The position numbers and the translations under genes were made by a program. Under the pieces are notes generated by a model, which searched no databases, had not been told where the DNA came from, and saw nothing but the letters and a program-made list of their open reading frames with translations. Below, one piece after another: positions 6,912-12,522 of a stretch of DNA of 12,522 bases. Origin of the DNA: an uncultured Methanomethylovorans sp. (GTDB taxonomy: Archaea; Halobacteriota; Methanosarcinia; Methanosarcinales; Methanosarcinaceae); the NCBI GenBank assembly GCA_937968035.1, contig CALBTS010000625.1, positions 1 through 12,522 on the forward strand. The letters run 5' to 3'. Numbering within the stretch: position 1 is the first letter of the stretch; each line of letters begins with the position of its first letter.

Positions 6912-7229
6912 GTGTATAAGGTGATAATTGTCGTACATACTACCACAGCGAACATGGAGGAAGCTAAAAGTATCGCTAATGCCCTCGTTGAAAAAGGGTT
7001 TGCTGCATGTGTCAACATGCATCCTATAACTTCTGTCTATAAATGGAAAGGGAATGTTGAAGAAGAAGGAGAGGTCGAGCTCTCCATCAAGACAACTTCC
7101 GAAATGCTGGAAAAAGTAAAAAAGACTATCAACTCTATGCATAGTTATGAACTTCCTGCACTTGTATGGTGGCCCATTGATGGAGAAAAAAAATATGCAA
7201 AATGGATCACCGAATGTGTGAAACAATGA
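6912..7229 (+). CDS. cutA: CutA1-family divalent-cation tolerance protein
   Basis: This is a small trimeric ferredoxin-like-fold protein of 105 residues, the normal length for CutA1. Family hallmarks are EEAKSIANALVEKGFAACVNM (16-36) with the conserved Cys at 33, SVYKWKGNVEEEGEVELSIKTT (41-62) with the W-x-G turn, and HSYELPALVWWPID (77-90). CutA proteins bind divalent metals such as copper in vitro and were named for a tolerance phenotype in Escherichia coli; the cellular role remains unsettled. The start is uncertain: GTG at 6912 leaves only 2 nt after GGAG (6906-6909), whereas GTG at 6921 gives a protein beginning MIIVVHTT, much like archaeal homologues, with an 11-nt spacing. The ATG at 6910 is out of frame and stops at once. 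It follows the GTPase gene in the same unit and is followed by a terminator-like hairpin about 100 bp on. Confidence 0.92.
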   Translation: MYKVIIVVHTTTANMEEAKSIANALVEKGFAACVNMHPITSVYKWKGNVEEEGEVELSIKTTSEMLEKVKKTINSMHSYELPALVWWPIDGEKKYAKWITECVKQ

Positions 7230-7333
7230 TGGAAGAAGAAATTATTTTGTTCTCCAGAAATCCTTTAATTGAGGTGTACATCTTTCTTTAAATGATGATG
7301 GTACTTGTTAACATGATAAACATATAATTTATT

Positions 7334-7358
7334 GAGGATTTCAATAATCCTCTTTTTT
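7334..7358 (+). terminator. Hairpin plus T6, terminator of the GTPase-cutA unit
   Basis: GAGGATT (7334-7340) pairs perfectly with AATCCTC (7346-7352) across a 5-nt loop and is directly followed by six T. This has the form of an intrinsic terminator on the plus strand. Archaeal RNA polymerase terminates at T-runs, with or without a stem, so function is likely. It is 105 bp after the cutA stop codon. Confidence 0.6.
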
Positions 7359-7472
7359 GATCGATTATTTATATCGTTATACAAGACAATTTCAGAATAA
7401 CGGGTTTTTCGAAATTCTTTATTATATTTTCTAGTCTTTCCTATGTCTGATATTTCTTAATAAGTGACATAT

Positions 7473-7504
7473 AAGAAGATACTTTTTTCCTTCGGGAGCT
7501 TCTT
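7473..7504 (+). other. UUCG-capped hairpin in the importer upstream region
   Basis: TTCC (7487-7490) and GGAG (7495-7498) close a TTCG loop; C(UUCG)G is an unusually stable RNA tetraloop. An outer stem AAGAAG (7473-7478) / CTTCTT (7499-7504) can stack on it with an 8-nt bulge on one side. It could be a small RNA, a second terminator (CTTCTTTTC follows) or chance. It would only be in RNA if transcription passes the T6 terminator or starts upstream. Confidence 0.3.
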
Positions 7505-7567
7505 TTCACAAAACGTTGTCTTACTAGAATATGAACATTTTTGAGGTAACTGGATGGCCTGGTCTGG

Positions 7568-7593
7568 TAATACTAATTAAACCAAAAGTATTA
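7568..7593. repeat. Inverted repeat TAATACT/AGTATTA
   Basis: There are perfect 7-bp arms (7568-7574 and 7587-7593) with a 12-bp spacer, about 160-185 bp before the binding protein gene. It could be a regulator site. AATACTA recurs at 7569-7575, 7638-7644 and 7667-7673 in the same upstream region. Confidence 0.4.
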
Positions 7594-7608
7594 AATAATG
7601 CAATTAAT

Positions 7609-7642
7609 GTAAAGCATTTACTTATTTAAAGCATGTAAATAC
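7609..7642. repeat. Cluster of GTAAA/TTTAC half-sites
   Basis: GTAAA-GCA-TTTAC (7609-7621) is a perfect 13-bp palindrome. Its right half, GCATTTAC (7614-7621), also pairs with GTAAATAC (7635-7642) at 7 of 8 positions, and AAAGCAT is repeated directly at 7611-7617 and 7628-7634. Three alternating half-sites upstream of a TATA-like box suggest cooperative binding by a regulator (inference). Confidence 0.4.
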
Positions 7643-7690
7643 TAAATTTATAATTTTTTGTAACACAATACTAGTAAGTTGTAGTTATTC

Positions 7691-7710
7691 TACACTACTT
7701 ATAGAGTGTA
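7691..7710 (+). promoter_or_regulatory. 20-bp palindrome around a TATA-like core, binding protein promoter
   Basis: TACACT (7691-7696) and AGTGTA (7705-7710) are perfect inverted arms, and the 8-bp centre ACTTATAG could be a TATA box placing the transcription start near 7726. A repressor bound here would compete with TBP. Alternatively TTTATAAT (7647-7654) is the TATA box, transcription starts near 7676, and this palindrome and GTAG/CTAC (7681-7693) lie in the mRNA leader as alternative hairpins. Confidence 0.4.
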
Positions 7711-7752
7711 TTACGAAAACAAGCAGAAGGTGGAAATTAATATAGGAGCGAT

Positions 7753-9369
7753 ATGATGAAAAGATCATTGAGTTTTTTATTGATGGGGATACTAATAATT
7801 GGTGTAGTTGCGATCTCCGGATGCACTGACAACAGTACAGGGGAAGCAAGTACAGGAGAAACAGGTATAGCTGAACTGATTGCAGCGGTAGGAACTCATG
7901 GTGGAGAGCCTGCTACGGGCTTTAACCCTATCACCGGGTGGGGTTACAACCACGAACCTTTGATACAGAGTACTCTCTTTAAAAAAGATAGTAATGCAAA
8001 TTTGATCAACGATCTTGCTACAGATTACACAGTTAGTGAGGACGGATCAACGTGGACTGTCAAAATAAGGAACGACGTTAAATTTCACGATGGGGTGCCA
8101 CTAACAGCCAAGGATGTAGCGTTCACGTTTAACACAGCAGCAGATGCAGCTGGTGAAGTGGACCTTTCCATGCTGGAAAAAGCTACAGCCATTGACGATA
8201 GGACAGTTGAATTTAAACTAAATGATAACCAAGCTACATTCATTCACAAACTCTCAGTGATCGGAATAGTCCCAGAACATGCCTATAGTGAAAATTACGG
8301 TCAGGATCCCATAGGATCTGGCCCGTACAAATTTGTACAGTGGGACAAAGGACAGCAAGTAATTCTCGAAGCAAATCCGGATTATTATGGTCAACAGCCA
8401 TACTTCAAAAAGCTCACCATAGTATACATGGAAGCAGATACTGCTTTTGCAGCTGCTAAGGCAGGAAAGATCGATCTGGCTGAAATTCCATCTTCTTATG
8501 TCAATCAAAAGGTGAACGGTATGAAGGTAGTATCCCTGGATTCCATCGATGCTCGCGGAATAAGTTTCCCAATGCAGCCCAATACAGGTAAAAAAACTCA
8601 GAATGGATGTACGATTGGAAACAACGTAACCTCTGATGTTGCAATAAGAAAAGCATTGAACATAGGAATAGACAGGCAGGCTTTGGTCGATGGAGCATTG
8701 AACGGACAGGGCCAAGAGGAATTCACTGGTGTAGATAAATTACCGTGGGGAAACAAGGAAGCTATTTTTGAAGATGGAAATATCGATGAGGCAAAGAAGA
8801 TCCTAAGTGATGCCGGATGGACAGATACTGACGGCGATGGTATCGTTGAGAAAAACGGACAAAAAGCTGAATTTACTTTGTTATACTCGGCAACTGCACT
8901 GGAAAGACAGGCATTGGCCGTTTCTATAGCAGAAGAAGCAAAAAAGATCGGTATAAACGTAAAAATAGAGGGCACAAGCTGGGATAAGATCGATACCCTG
9001 GCCCATTCAACACCCATCTTATTTGGATACGGCTCACTTGACCCCACCGACCTGTACCTAAAATACTACAGTAAGAGCTACAACCCTTCAAGCTACAATA
9101 ACATAATTATGTACAACAACTCTGTTGTGGATGCCTATTTGAGAAAAGCCATCACCAGTTCTGATCAGGACACTGCCAATGAGAACTGGCAGCTGGCTGC
9201 CTGGGATGGAGAAACAGGATTTTCTCCAAAAGGCGATGCTACATGGATGTGGATGGCAACGCTCAATTATGTGTACATTGTAGATGAGGGTATAGACATG
9301 GGAACTCCAAAGATCCAGCCTCACGGTGCTGATATCTTTGGAAATATCCTTGAATGGAAGCGCACGTGA
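7753..9369 (+). CDS. ABC importer substrate-binding lipoprotein, family 5 (peptide/nickel type)
   Basis: This is an extracytoplasmic solute-binding protein of 538 residues, in the normal size range of OppA/DppA/NikA proteins. The N-terminus is a lipoprotein signal: basic KR, a hydrophobic stretch and lipobox ISGC with the lipidated Cys at 24. A short polar linker (about 25-38) leads to the family 5 fold. Recognisable blocks are GEPATGFNPITGWG (50s), ATDYTVSEDGSTWTVKIRND then FHDGVPLTAKDVAFTF, GSGPYKFVQWDKGQQVILEANPDYY (family signature region), and VAIRKALNIGIDRQALVDG. This resembles NikA-like members more than classical OppA, but metal-binding residues cannot be assigned with confidence, so the substrate (nickel or a chelate, or peptides) stays open. 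AGGAG (7744-7748) lies 4 nt before the ATG at 7753 and 7 nt before a second ATG at 7756, which may be the real start. It heads the importer operon and is separated from the permeases by a structured spacer. Confidence 0.92.
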   Translation: MMKRSLSFLLMGILIIGVVAISGCTDNSTGEASTGETGIAELIAAVGTHGGEPATGFNPITGWGYNHEPLIQSTLFKKDSNANLINDLATDYTVSEDGSTWTVKIRNDVKFHDGVPLTAKDVAFTFNTAADAAGEVDLSMLEKATAIDDRTVEFKLNDNQATFIHKLSVIGIVPEHAYSENYGQDPIGSGPYKFVQWDKGQQVILEANPDYYGQQPYFKKLTIVYMEADTAFAAAKAGKIDLAEIPSSYVNQKVNGMKVVSLDSIDARGISFPMQPNTGKKTQNGCTIGNNVTSDVAIRKALNIGIDRQALVDGALNGQGQEEFTGVDKLPWGNKEAIFEDGNIDEAKKILSDAGWTDTDGDGIVEKNGQKAEFTLLYSATALERQALAVSIAEEAKKIGINVKIEGTSWDKIDTLAHSTPILFGYGSLDPTDLYLKYYSKSYNPSSYNNIIMYNNSVVDAYLRKAITSSDQDTANENWQLAAWDGETGFSPKGDATWMWMATLNYVYIVDEGIDMGTPKIQPHGADIFGNILEWKRT

Positions 9370-9384
9370 AGTCAGGTAGCAAGC

Positions 9385-9486
9385 ATGTCTGTTCTTAAAA
9401 TAGACCTCTAAAAAGGTTTATGGAGCTGAGGGCTACAAGTCCTCAGTTGCCCTCTTTTTTAGAAAATATATCTAACAGACATTTTT
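9385..9486 (+). ncRNA. Candidate structured RNA/attenuator between binding protein and permease genes
   Basis: The spacer can fold into a closed element. P1 is a perfect 9-bp stem, ATGTCTGTT (9385-9393) with AACAGACAT (9474-9482). Inside, P2 pairs TAGACCT (9401-9407) with AGGTTTA (9414-9420; one G-U), and P3 pairs AGCTGAGGGC (9424-9433) with GTCCTCAGTT (9439-9448; 10 bp, two G-U) around a 5-nt loop. An alternative hairpin uses the 5' arm of P3: GAGGGC (9428-9433) with GCCCTC (9449-9454), directly followed by T6 (9455-9460). P1 is followed by four further T. This is a three-way junction with a competing terminator, in the place where importer operons often lower permease expression relative to the binding protein. 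It matches no RNA family I can name. Confidence 0.45.
9428..9460 (+). terminator. Terminator-like hairpin plus T6 after the binding protein gene
   Basis: GAGGGC (9428-9433) and GCCCTC (9449-9454) form a GC-rich 6-bp stem with a 15-nt loop, then TTTTTT. It excludes formation of P3 (9424-9448). It would act as a partial terminator, since permease genes of the same system follow 65 bp later with no obvious independent promoter. Confidence 0.5.
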
Positions 9487-9525
9487 AGGAAGTATGGTCT
9501 GAAATGTAATGGAAGGGTAAGAAAA

Positions 9526-10515
9526 ATGAACCACAAAAAATTCGGTATCTTTATTGGAAAAAAGACCCTTAGGTTACTCATCCTTTTAGTAGTTGTTTGC
9601 ATTGCCAGCTTCTGGCTTGTTGAACAGTCTCCAATAGACCCTGTCAGAGCTTATGTAGGGGAAATGAGCATTCAACCGGAACAAAGGGCAATATTGGAGG
9701 AATATTGGGGAGTTAATACTCCTTCGCATGAAAAATTCTTAAATTGGGCAGGAAATATTCTCAAAGGGGACCTTGGGATATCATTGATCTATAGAATGCC
9801 TGTTGCGTATGTAATTAAAGAACGGTTCACAGCATCTCTACTTTTAATGGCTTCTTCCTGGTTATTGTCAGGGATCGTGGGTTTCATTTTAGGGATAATA
9901 GCAGGAATGAAAAGTGGAACCTGGATAGATAGAGCAATAAAAACTTACTGTTATGTGCTAATTGCCACTCCAACATTCTGGCTGGCATTGATTCTGTTAC
10001 TTGTATTTTCAGTGCATTTGGGCTGGTTCCCTGTAGGTTTAAGTGTACCTATAGGTCTTACAAGTGCAGATGTGACCTTGTTTGATCGCGTGCAACATTT
10101 GATCCTCCCTACGCTAACTTTGAGTGTGCTAGGTGTTGCTCAAATTGCGATGTTCACCCGTGAAAAATTGATCGAAGTCCTGTCAAGTGATTATGTGTTA
10201 TTTGCAAAAGCAAGAGGAGAAAAAGGATTAGATCTGGTACTAAGGCATGGGGTCAGGAATGTGGCACTTCCTGCTATCACACTGCAGTTTTTAGGATTCA
10301 GCGAACTGTTTGGAGGAGCAGTTCTGGTAGAGCAGGTTTTCTCTTATCCTGGAATTGGACAGGCTACAGTAGCAGCAGGCTTAAGATCTGATGTGCCTCT
10401 GCTGTTAGGAATTGTTATTATCAGCACTTTGTTCGTCTTTTTGGGGAACCTGATCGCTGATATTATATATGAGTTCATTGACCCCAGGATAAAACAGCAG
10501 GAGACAACAACATGA
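9526..10515 (+). CDS. ABC importer permease, DppB/OppB/NikB-like
   Basis: This is a 329-residue integral membrane subunit. The first hydrophobic helix (about 15-31) is followed by the SPIDPVRAYVG segment and an extracytoplasmic region with ILKGDLGISL (78-87), both typical of the B-type permease. About five more helices fill residues 100-315. The cytoplasmic coupling (EAA) loop is FAKARGEKGLDLVLRHGVRN (226-245), which contacts the ATPase. FGGAVLVEQVFSYPGIGQA (262-280) is the usual conserved block after it, and the protein ends with FIDPRIK as in relatives. A ribosome binding site GGAAGGG (9511-9517) precedes the ATG. The stop overlaps the start of the next permease (ATGA), so the two are translationally coupled. 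Confidence 0.93.
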   Translation: MNHKKFGIFIGKKTLRLLILLVVVCIASFWLVEQSPIDPVRAYVGEMSIQPEQRAILEEYWGVNTPSHEKFLNWAGNILKGDLGISLIYRMPVAYVIKERFTASLLLMASSWLLSGIVGFILGIIAGMKSGTWIDRAIKTYCYVLIATPTFWLALILLLVFSVHLGWFPVGLSVPIGLTSADVTLFDRVQHLILPTLTLSVLGVAQIAMFTREKLIEVLSSDYVLFAKARGEKGLDLVLRHGVRNVALPAITLQFLGFSELFGGAVLVEQVFSYPGIGQATVAAGLRSDVPLLLGIVIISTLFVFLGNLIADIIYEFIDPRIKQQETTT

Positions 10516-11366
10516 GTACTGCTGTAACGGTCAACAAAGGATTGTTCAGAGGACTGAATCTAAGGCAGAAGACACTTCTATTAATAAGCTTCATGTCACT
10601 GTTATTGCTTACGATCGTAACATGCAGTATCTTTATAGAAGGTGATTCATTATCTACTGACTTCGGGTCCAAGAACCTTGCTCCTTCTCTTGATCATCCG
10701 TTTGGGACCGACTGGATGGGAAGAGACATGTTGAAAAGAACTCTTGTAGGGCTGGGTTTAAGTATATTGATCGGAGCTATTGCATCCACGATCAGTACTC
10801 TATTGAGTGTGATATTAGGCTTACTTTCAAGCCTGGGAAAAATAGAGGATTCCTTTGTATCCTGGCTGGTAGACCTGTTCCTTTCAATACCGCATCTTCT
10901 TTTAATAATCCTTATTTCTATAGGATTAGGTGGAGGGGCAACAGGTGTTATTATAGGAGTTGCATTTAGTCACTGGACAAGCCTGACAAGAGTTGTAAGA
11001 GCAGAGATCAAACAGTTAAAAACCCAGGAATATATCCAGATCTCAAGAAATTTGGGCAAATCTAAGTGGTGGATAGCTGTGAAGCATTTTCTTCCTCATT
11101 TGATCCCTCAGTTCATATTAGGCACGATCCTAATGTTTCCACATGCTATCTTACATGAAGCATCGGTCACTTTCCTGGGATTTGGACTTTCACCCCACGA
11201 GCCAGCGATCGGTATAATTTTATCAGAGTCTATGAGGTACTTATCTGCAGGACACTGGTGGCTTGCATTCTTCCCGGGATTATCACTATTAATTGTAGTT
11301 CTTTCATTTGATATGATCGGAGAAAATCTGGACAAGCTGATGAATCCGAAAAAGGCTCAAGAATAG
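10512..11366 (+). CDS. ABC importer permease, DppC/OppC/NikC-like
   Basis: This is a 284-residue partner permease. An N-terminal helix (about 20-42) is followed by the C-type landmark HPFGTDWMGRDMLKRTL (62-78), then about five helices. The coupling loop is YIQISRNLGKSKWWIAVKHF (174-193), and the following segment ends in HEASVTFLGFGLSPHEPAIG, diagnostic for OppC/DppC proteins. The start ATG overlaps the upstream stop by 4 bp, with AGGAGA about 8-10 nt before it. It forms a heterodimeric channel with the upstream permease. A 79-bp gap follows before the first ATPase gene. Confidence 0.93.
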   Translation: MSTAVTVNKGLFRGLNLRQKTLLLISFMSLLLLTIVTCSIFIEGDSLSTDFGSKNLAPSLDHPFGTDWMGRDMLKRTLVGLGLSILIGAIASTISTLLSVILGLLSSLGKIEDSFVSWLVDLFLSIPHLLLIILISIGLGGGATGVIIGVAFSHWTSLTRVVRAEIKQLKTQEYIQISRNLGKSKWWIAVKHFLPHLIPQFILGTILMFPHAILHEASVTFLGFGLSPHEPAIGIILSESMRYLSAGHWWLAFFPGLSLLIVVLSFDMIGENLDKLMNPKKAQE

Positions 11367-11445
11367 ATTAACTTATGAGACACATTTGTAGAGATTATTT
11401 CCTAATTATCAGAGGGTACAGATATTAAATTGAAAGGGATAAAGT

Positions 11446-12423
11446 ATGATAAATAATGCTGAAATAAATATTGAAAAAAAGGAGAAGTGTGAAGCTCTAT
11501 TAAAGATCAAAGATATTTCACTTTCTTTCTCTCAATATGTCTCTGGACTTAGGCAGACTGAACTAAAAGTGATCTCCAATTTGAGTTTGGAAGCATACAG
11601 TGGAGAGATCTTAGCTGTTGTAGGCTCAAGCGGGTCTGGTAAAAGTCTTCTGGCACATGCTATATTAGGGATTTTGCCATCAAACGCAAAACTTTTGGGC
11701 AAAATGGAATATAAAGGCCAGGAACTGACCCATGAGAGAAAAAAGGAATTAAGGGGTAAAGAAATAGCTCTTATTCCTCAATCTGTAACTTATCTTGACC
11801 CTTTGATGAGGGTCTCCGACCAGGCGATCGGAAGTGTTGAAAAGAAAGATGAAGAGTCAATGAAGAAGCTTCAGAGGAAGATTTTCCGGAAATACGATTT
11901 AGAACCAGATGTTGACAGAATGTTCCCCCATGAATTATCAGGAGGCATGGCCAGAAGAGTCTTGGTCTCTACTGCCTTAATGAATTCGTCAAAGCTCATA
12001 ATTGCAGACGAGCCGACACCAGGACTGGATGAAAAAAATCTGAATGAAACAATGAGTCACTTCAGAGACATGGCAAATAAAGGATGTGCAGTGATACTTA
12101 TTACTCATGATATAGAAGCGGCATTAAAGATATCGGATAAAATCGCGATATTCTATGCCGGTACGATCCTAGAGGAAGCTAATATTGAAGACTTTAAAAA
12201 TGACGGGGAGAATTTAAGGCACCCATATACAAGGGCTCTCTGGAATGCCCTCCCCCAAAACAAATTCCAGGCAATAAAAGGCCATCAACCAATGCAGGAT
12301 GAGGTAATTGACGGGTGTTTCTTCTATGAAAGGTGTTACAGAAGAAATGAACTTTGTTCAAAAGGCACTCCTCAATTGAAAAAGATAAATGAAGGATCTG
12401 TGAGGTGCAACAATGCATCTTAA
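11446..12423 (+). CDS. ABC importer ATPase, DppD/OppD/NikD-like, with four-cysteine C-terminal domain
   Basis: This is a cytoplasmic ATPase of 325 residues, usual for the OppD/DppD type. In order it has Walker A GSSGSGKS (60-67), Q-loop Gln112, signature LSGGM (164-168), Walker B LIIADEP (184-190; in place of the usual aspartate-glutamate context DEPT is present) and H-loop His221. The oligopeptide-type C-terminal extension starts with HPYTRAL (259-265) and carries cysteines 291, 297, 304 and 321 (C-x5-C-x6-C-x16-C). In related OppD/DppD proteins this cysteine set holds a [4Fe-4S] cluster, so the same is likely here (inference). The ATG at 11446 follows GAAAGGGATAAAGT, a good ribosome binding site. 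Its stop codon overlaps the start of the second ATPase gene by 11 bp. Confidence 0.92.
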   Translation: MINNAEINIEKKEKCEALLKIKDISLSFSQYVSGLRQTELKVISNLSLEAYSGEILAVVGSSGSGKSLLAHAILGILPSNAKLLGKMEYKGQELTHERKKELRGKEIALIPQSVTYLDPLMRVSDQAIGSVEKKDEESMKKLQRKIFRKYDLEPDVDRMFPHELSGGMARRVLVSTALMNSSKLIIADEPTPGLDEKNLNETMSHFRDMANKGCAVILITHDIEAALKISDKIAIFYAGTILEEANIEDFKNDGENLRHPYTRALWNALPQNKFQAIKGHQPMQDEVIDGCFFYERCYRRNELCSKGTPQLKKINEGSVRCNNAS

Positions 12424-12522
12424 GGGTGAAAATCTGAGTTTTGGATACAAAAAGGATCATTTTATATTAAAGAATGTAGACCTATCTTTATACAGTGGGG
12501 AGGTGTTAGGGCTAATAGGTGA
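12413..12522 (+). CDS. Second ABC importer ATPase, DppF/OppF/NikE-like, N-terminus only
   Basis: The ATG at 12413 opens a frame of 36 codons that is still open at the right edge. It reads MHLKGENLSFGYKKDH, then ILKNVDLSLYSGEVLGLIG, the standard approach to a Walker A loop, whose glycine-lysine core is cut off by the window end. GAGGTG (12402-12407) lies 5 nt before the ATG. The 11-bp overlap with the first ATPase gene and the gene order point to the F/E-type partner ATPase of the same importer. Confidence 0.85.
   Translation, partial: MHLKGENLSFGYKKDHFILKNVDLSLYSGEVLGLIG

Larger units (their letters stand above)
7230..7752. other. 523-bp non-coding, repeat-rich intergenic region
   Basis: No credible gene is seen on either strand. 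The region is very AT-rich and holds, in order: a perfect hairpin plus T6 (7334-7358), a weaker CGTTAT/ATAACG inverted repeat followed by T5 (7375-7409), a UUCG-capped hairpin (7473-7504), an inverted repeat TAATACT/AGTATTA (7568-7593), a cluster of GTAAA/TTTAC half-sites (7609-7642), two candidate TATA boxes (near 7647-7654 and 7697-7704) and a 20-bp palindrome (7691-7710). The left part is probably the end of the GTPase-cutA transcript; the right part is the control region of the ABC importer. Confidence 0.6.

Noticed and set aside
7568..7642. CRISPR-like or tandem repeat array
   Set aside because: The repeated units are 5-8 bp half-sites in mixed orientation, without regular spacing or unique spacers.
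8254..8715. 153-codon minus-strand open frame inside the binding protein gene
   Set aside because: It is a shadow of a strongly supported gene, and its composition (many Cys, Tyr, Ser and His) is typical of antisense frames.
9385..9482. Terminal inverted repeats of a small mobile element
   Set aside because: There is no target duplication next to the 9-bp arms, and the interior folds into hairpins with a T6 tract, which fits an RNA element better.
9526..12423. Lateral transfer of the importer genes because they look AT-richer than the left part
   Set aside because: The difference is judged by eye only. Start signals, codon style and gene order look normal, and there is no tRNA, integrase or repeat at the borders.

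Overview
The window looks like chromosomal DNA from a methanogenic archaeon, most likely a relative of the Methanosarcinaceae (inference). The signs are moderate-to-low GC with very AT-rich spacers, several genes with archaeal TATA-like boxes about 25 bp before the start and little or no ribosome binding site, and a gene mix seen in such genomes: Kup, a CNNM/CBS protein, a COG1926-type phosphoribosyltransferase, a CobW/UreG-like GTPase, CutA and a peptide/nickel-type ABC importer. No rRNA, tRNA, CRISPR array, insertion sequence or phage gene was seen.

Layout. Positions 1-1091 (minus) hold the N-terminal part of a Kup potassium transporter that runs off the left edge. It is divergent from a MarR-family regulator (1298-1855) that has a 24-bp near-palindrome directly before its start codon. 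A CNNM/CBS/CorC-type membrane protein (1907-3217, minus) converges on marR. Next come a PAT-type GNAT acetyltransferase (3440-3937) with overlapping palindromes at its promoter, and a predicted phosphoribosyltransferase (4171-4941). The 3' end of the latter overlaps, tail to tail, a 12-segment MFS transporter (4843-6174, minus). Divergent from the MFS gene is a two-gene unit, a small G3E-type GTPase (6304-6900) and cutA (6912-7229), followed by a terminator-like hairpin with a T6 run.

After a 523-bp non-coding stretch full of inverted and direct repeats comes a peptide/nickel-type (Opp/Dpp/Nik) ABC importer in the usual order: lipoprotein substrate-binding protein (7753-9369), two permeases (9526-10515 and 10512-11366), a first ATPase (11446-12423) and the start of a second ATPase (12413 to the right edge). 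The binding protein would capture substrate outside the membrane, the two permeases form the channel and the two ATPases drive it. The substrate is not readable from the sequence; nickel or a nickel chelate, or short peptides, are the main options. The nearby GTPase and CutA, both from families linked to metal handling, make a metal role attractive but unproven.

The most striking non-coding signal is the 156-bp spacer between the binding protein and first permease genes. It can fold as a 98-nt element closed by a perfect 9-bp stem, with two internal hairpins and a competing terminator-like hairpin followed by T6. This is a candidate structured RNA or attenuator that could set the ratio of binding protein to transporter. 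Other notable points are the palindrome clusters before the acetyltransferase and the binding protein genes, and a possible one-base frameshift at the 3' end of the phosphoribosyltransferase gene.
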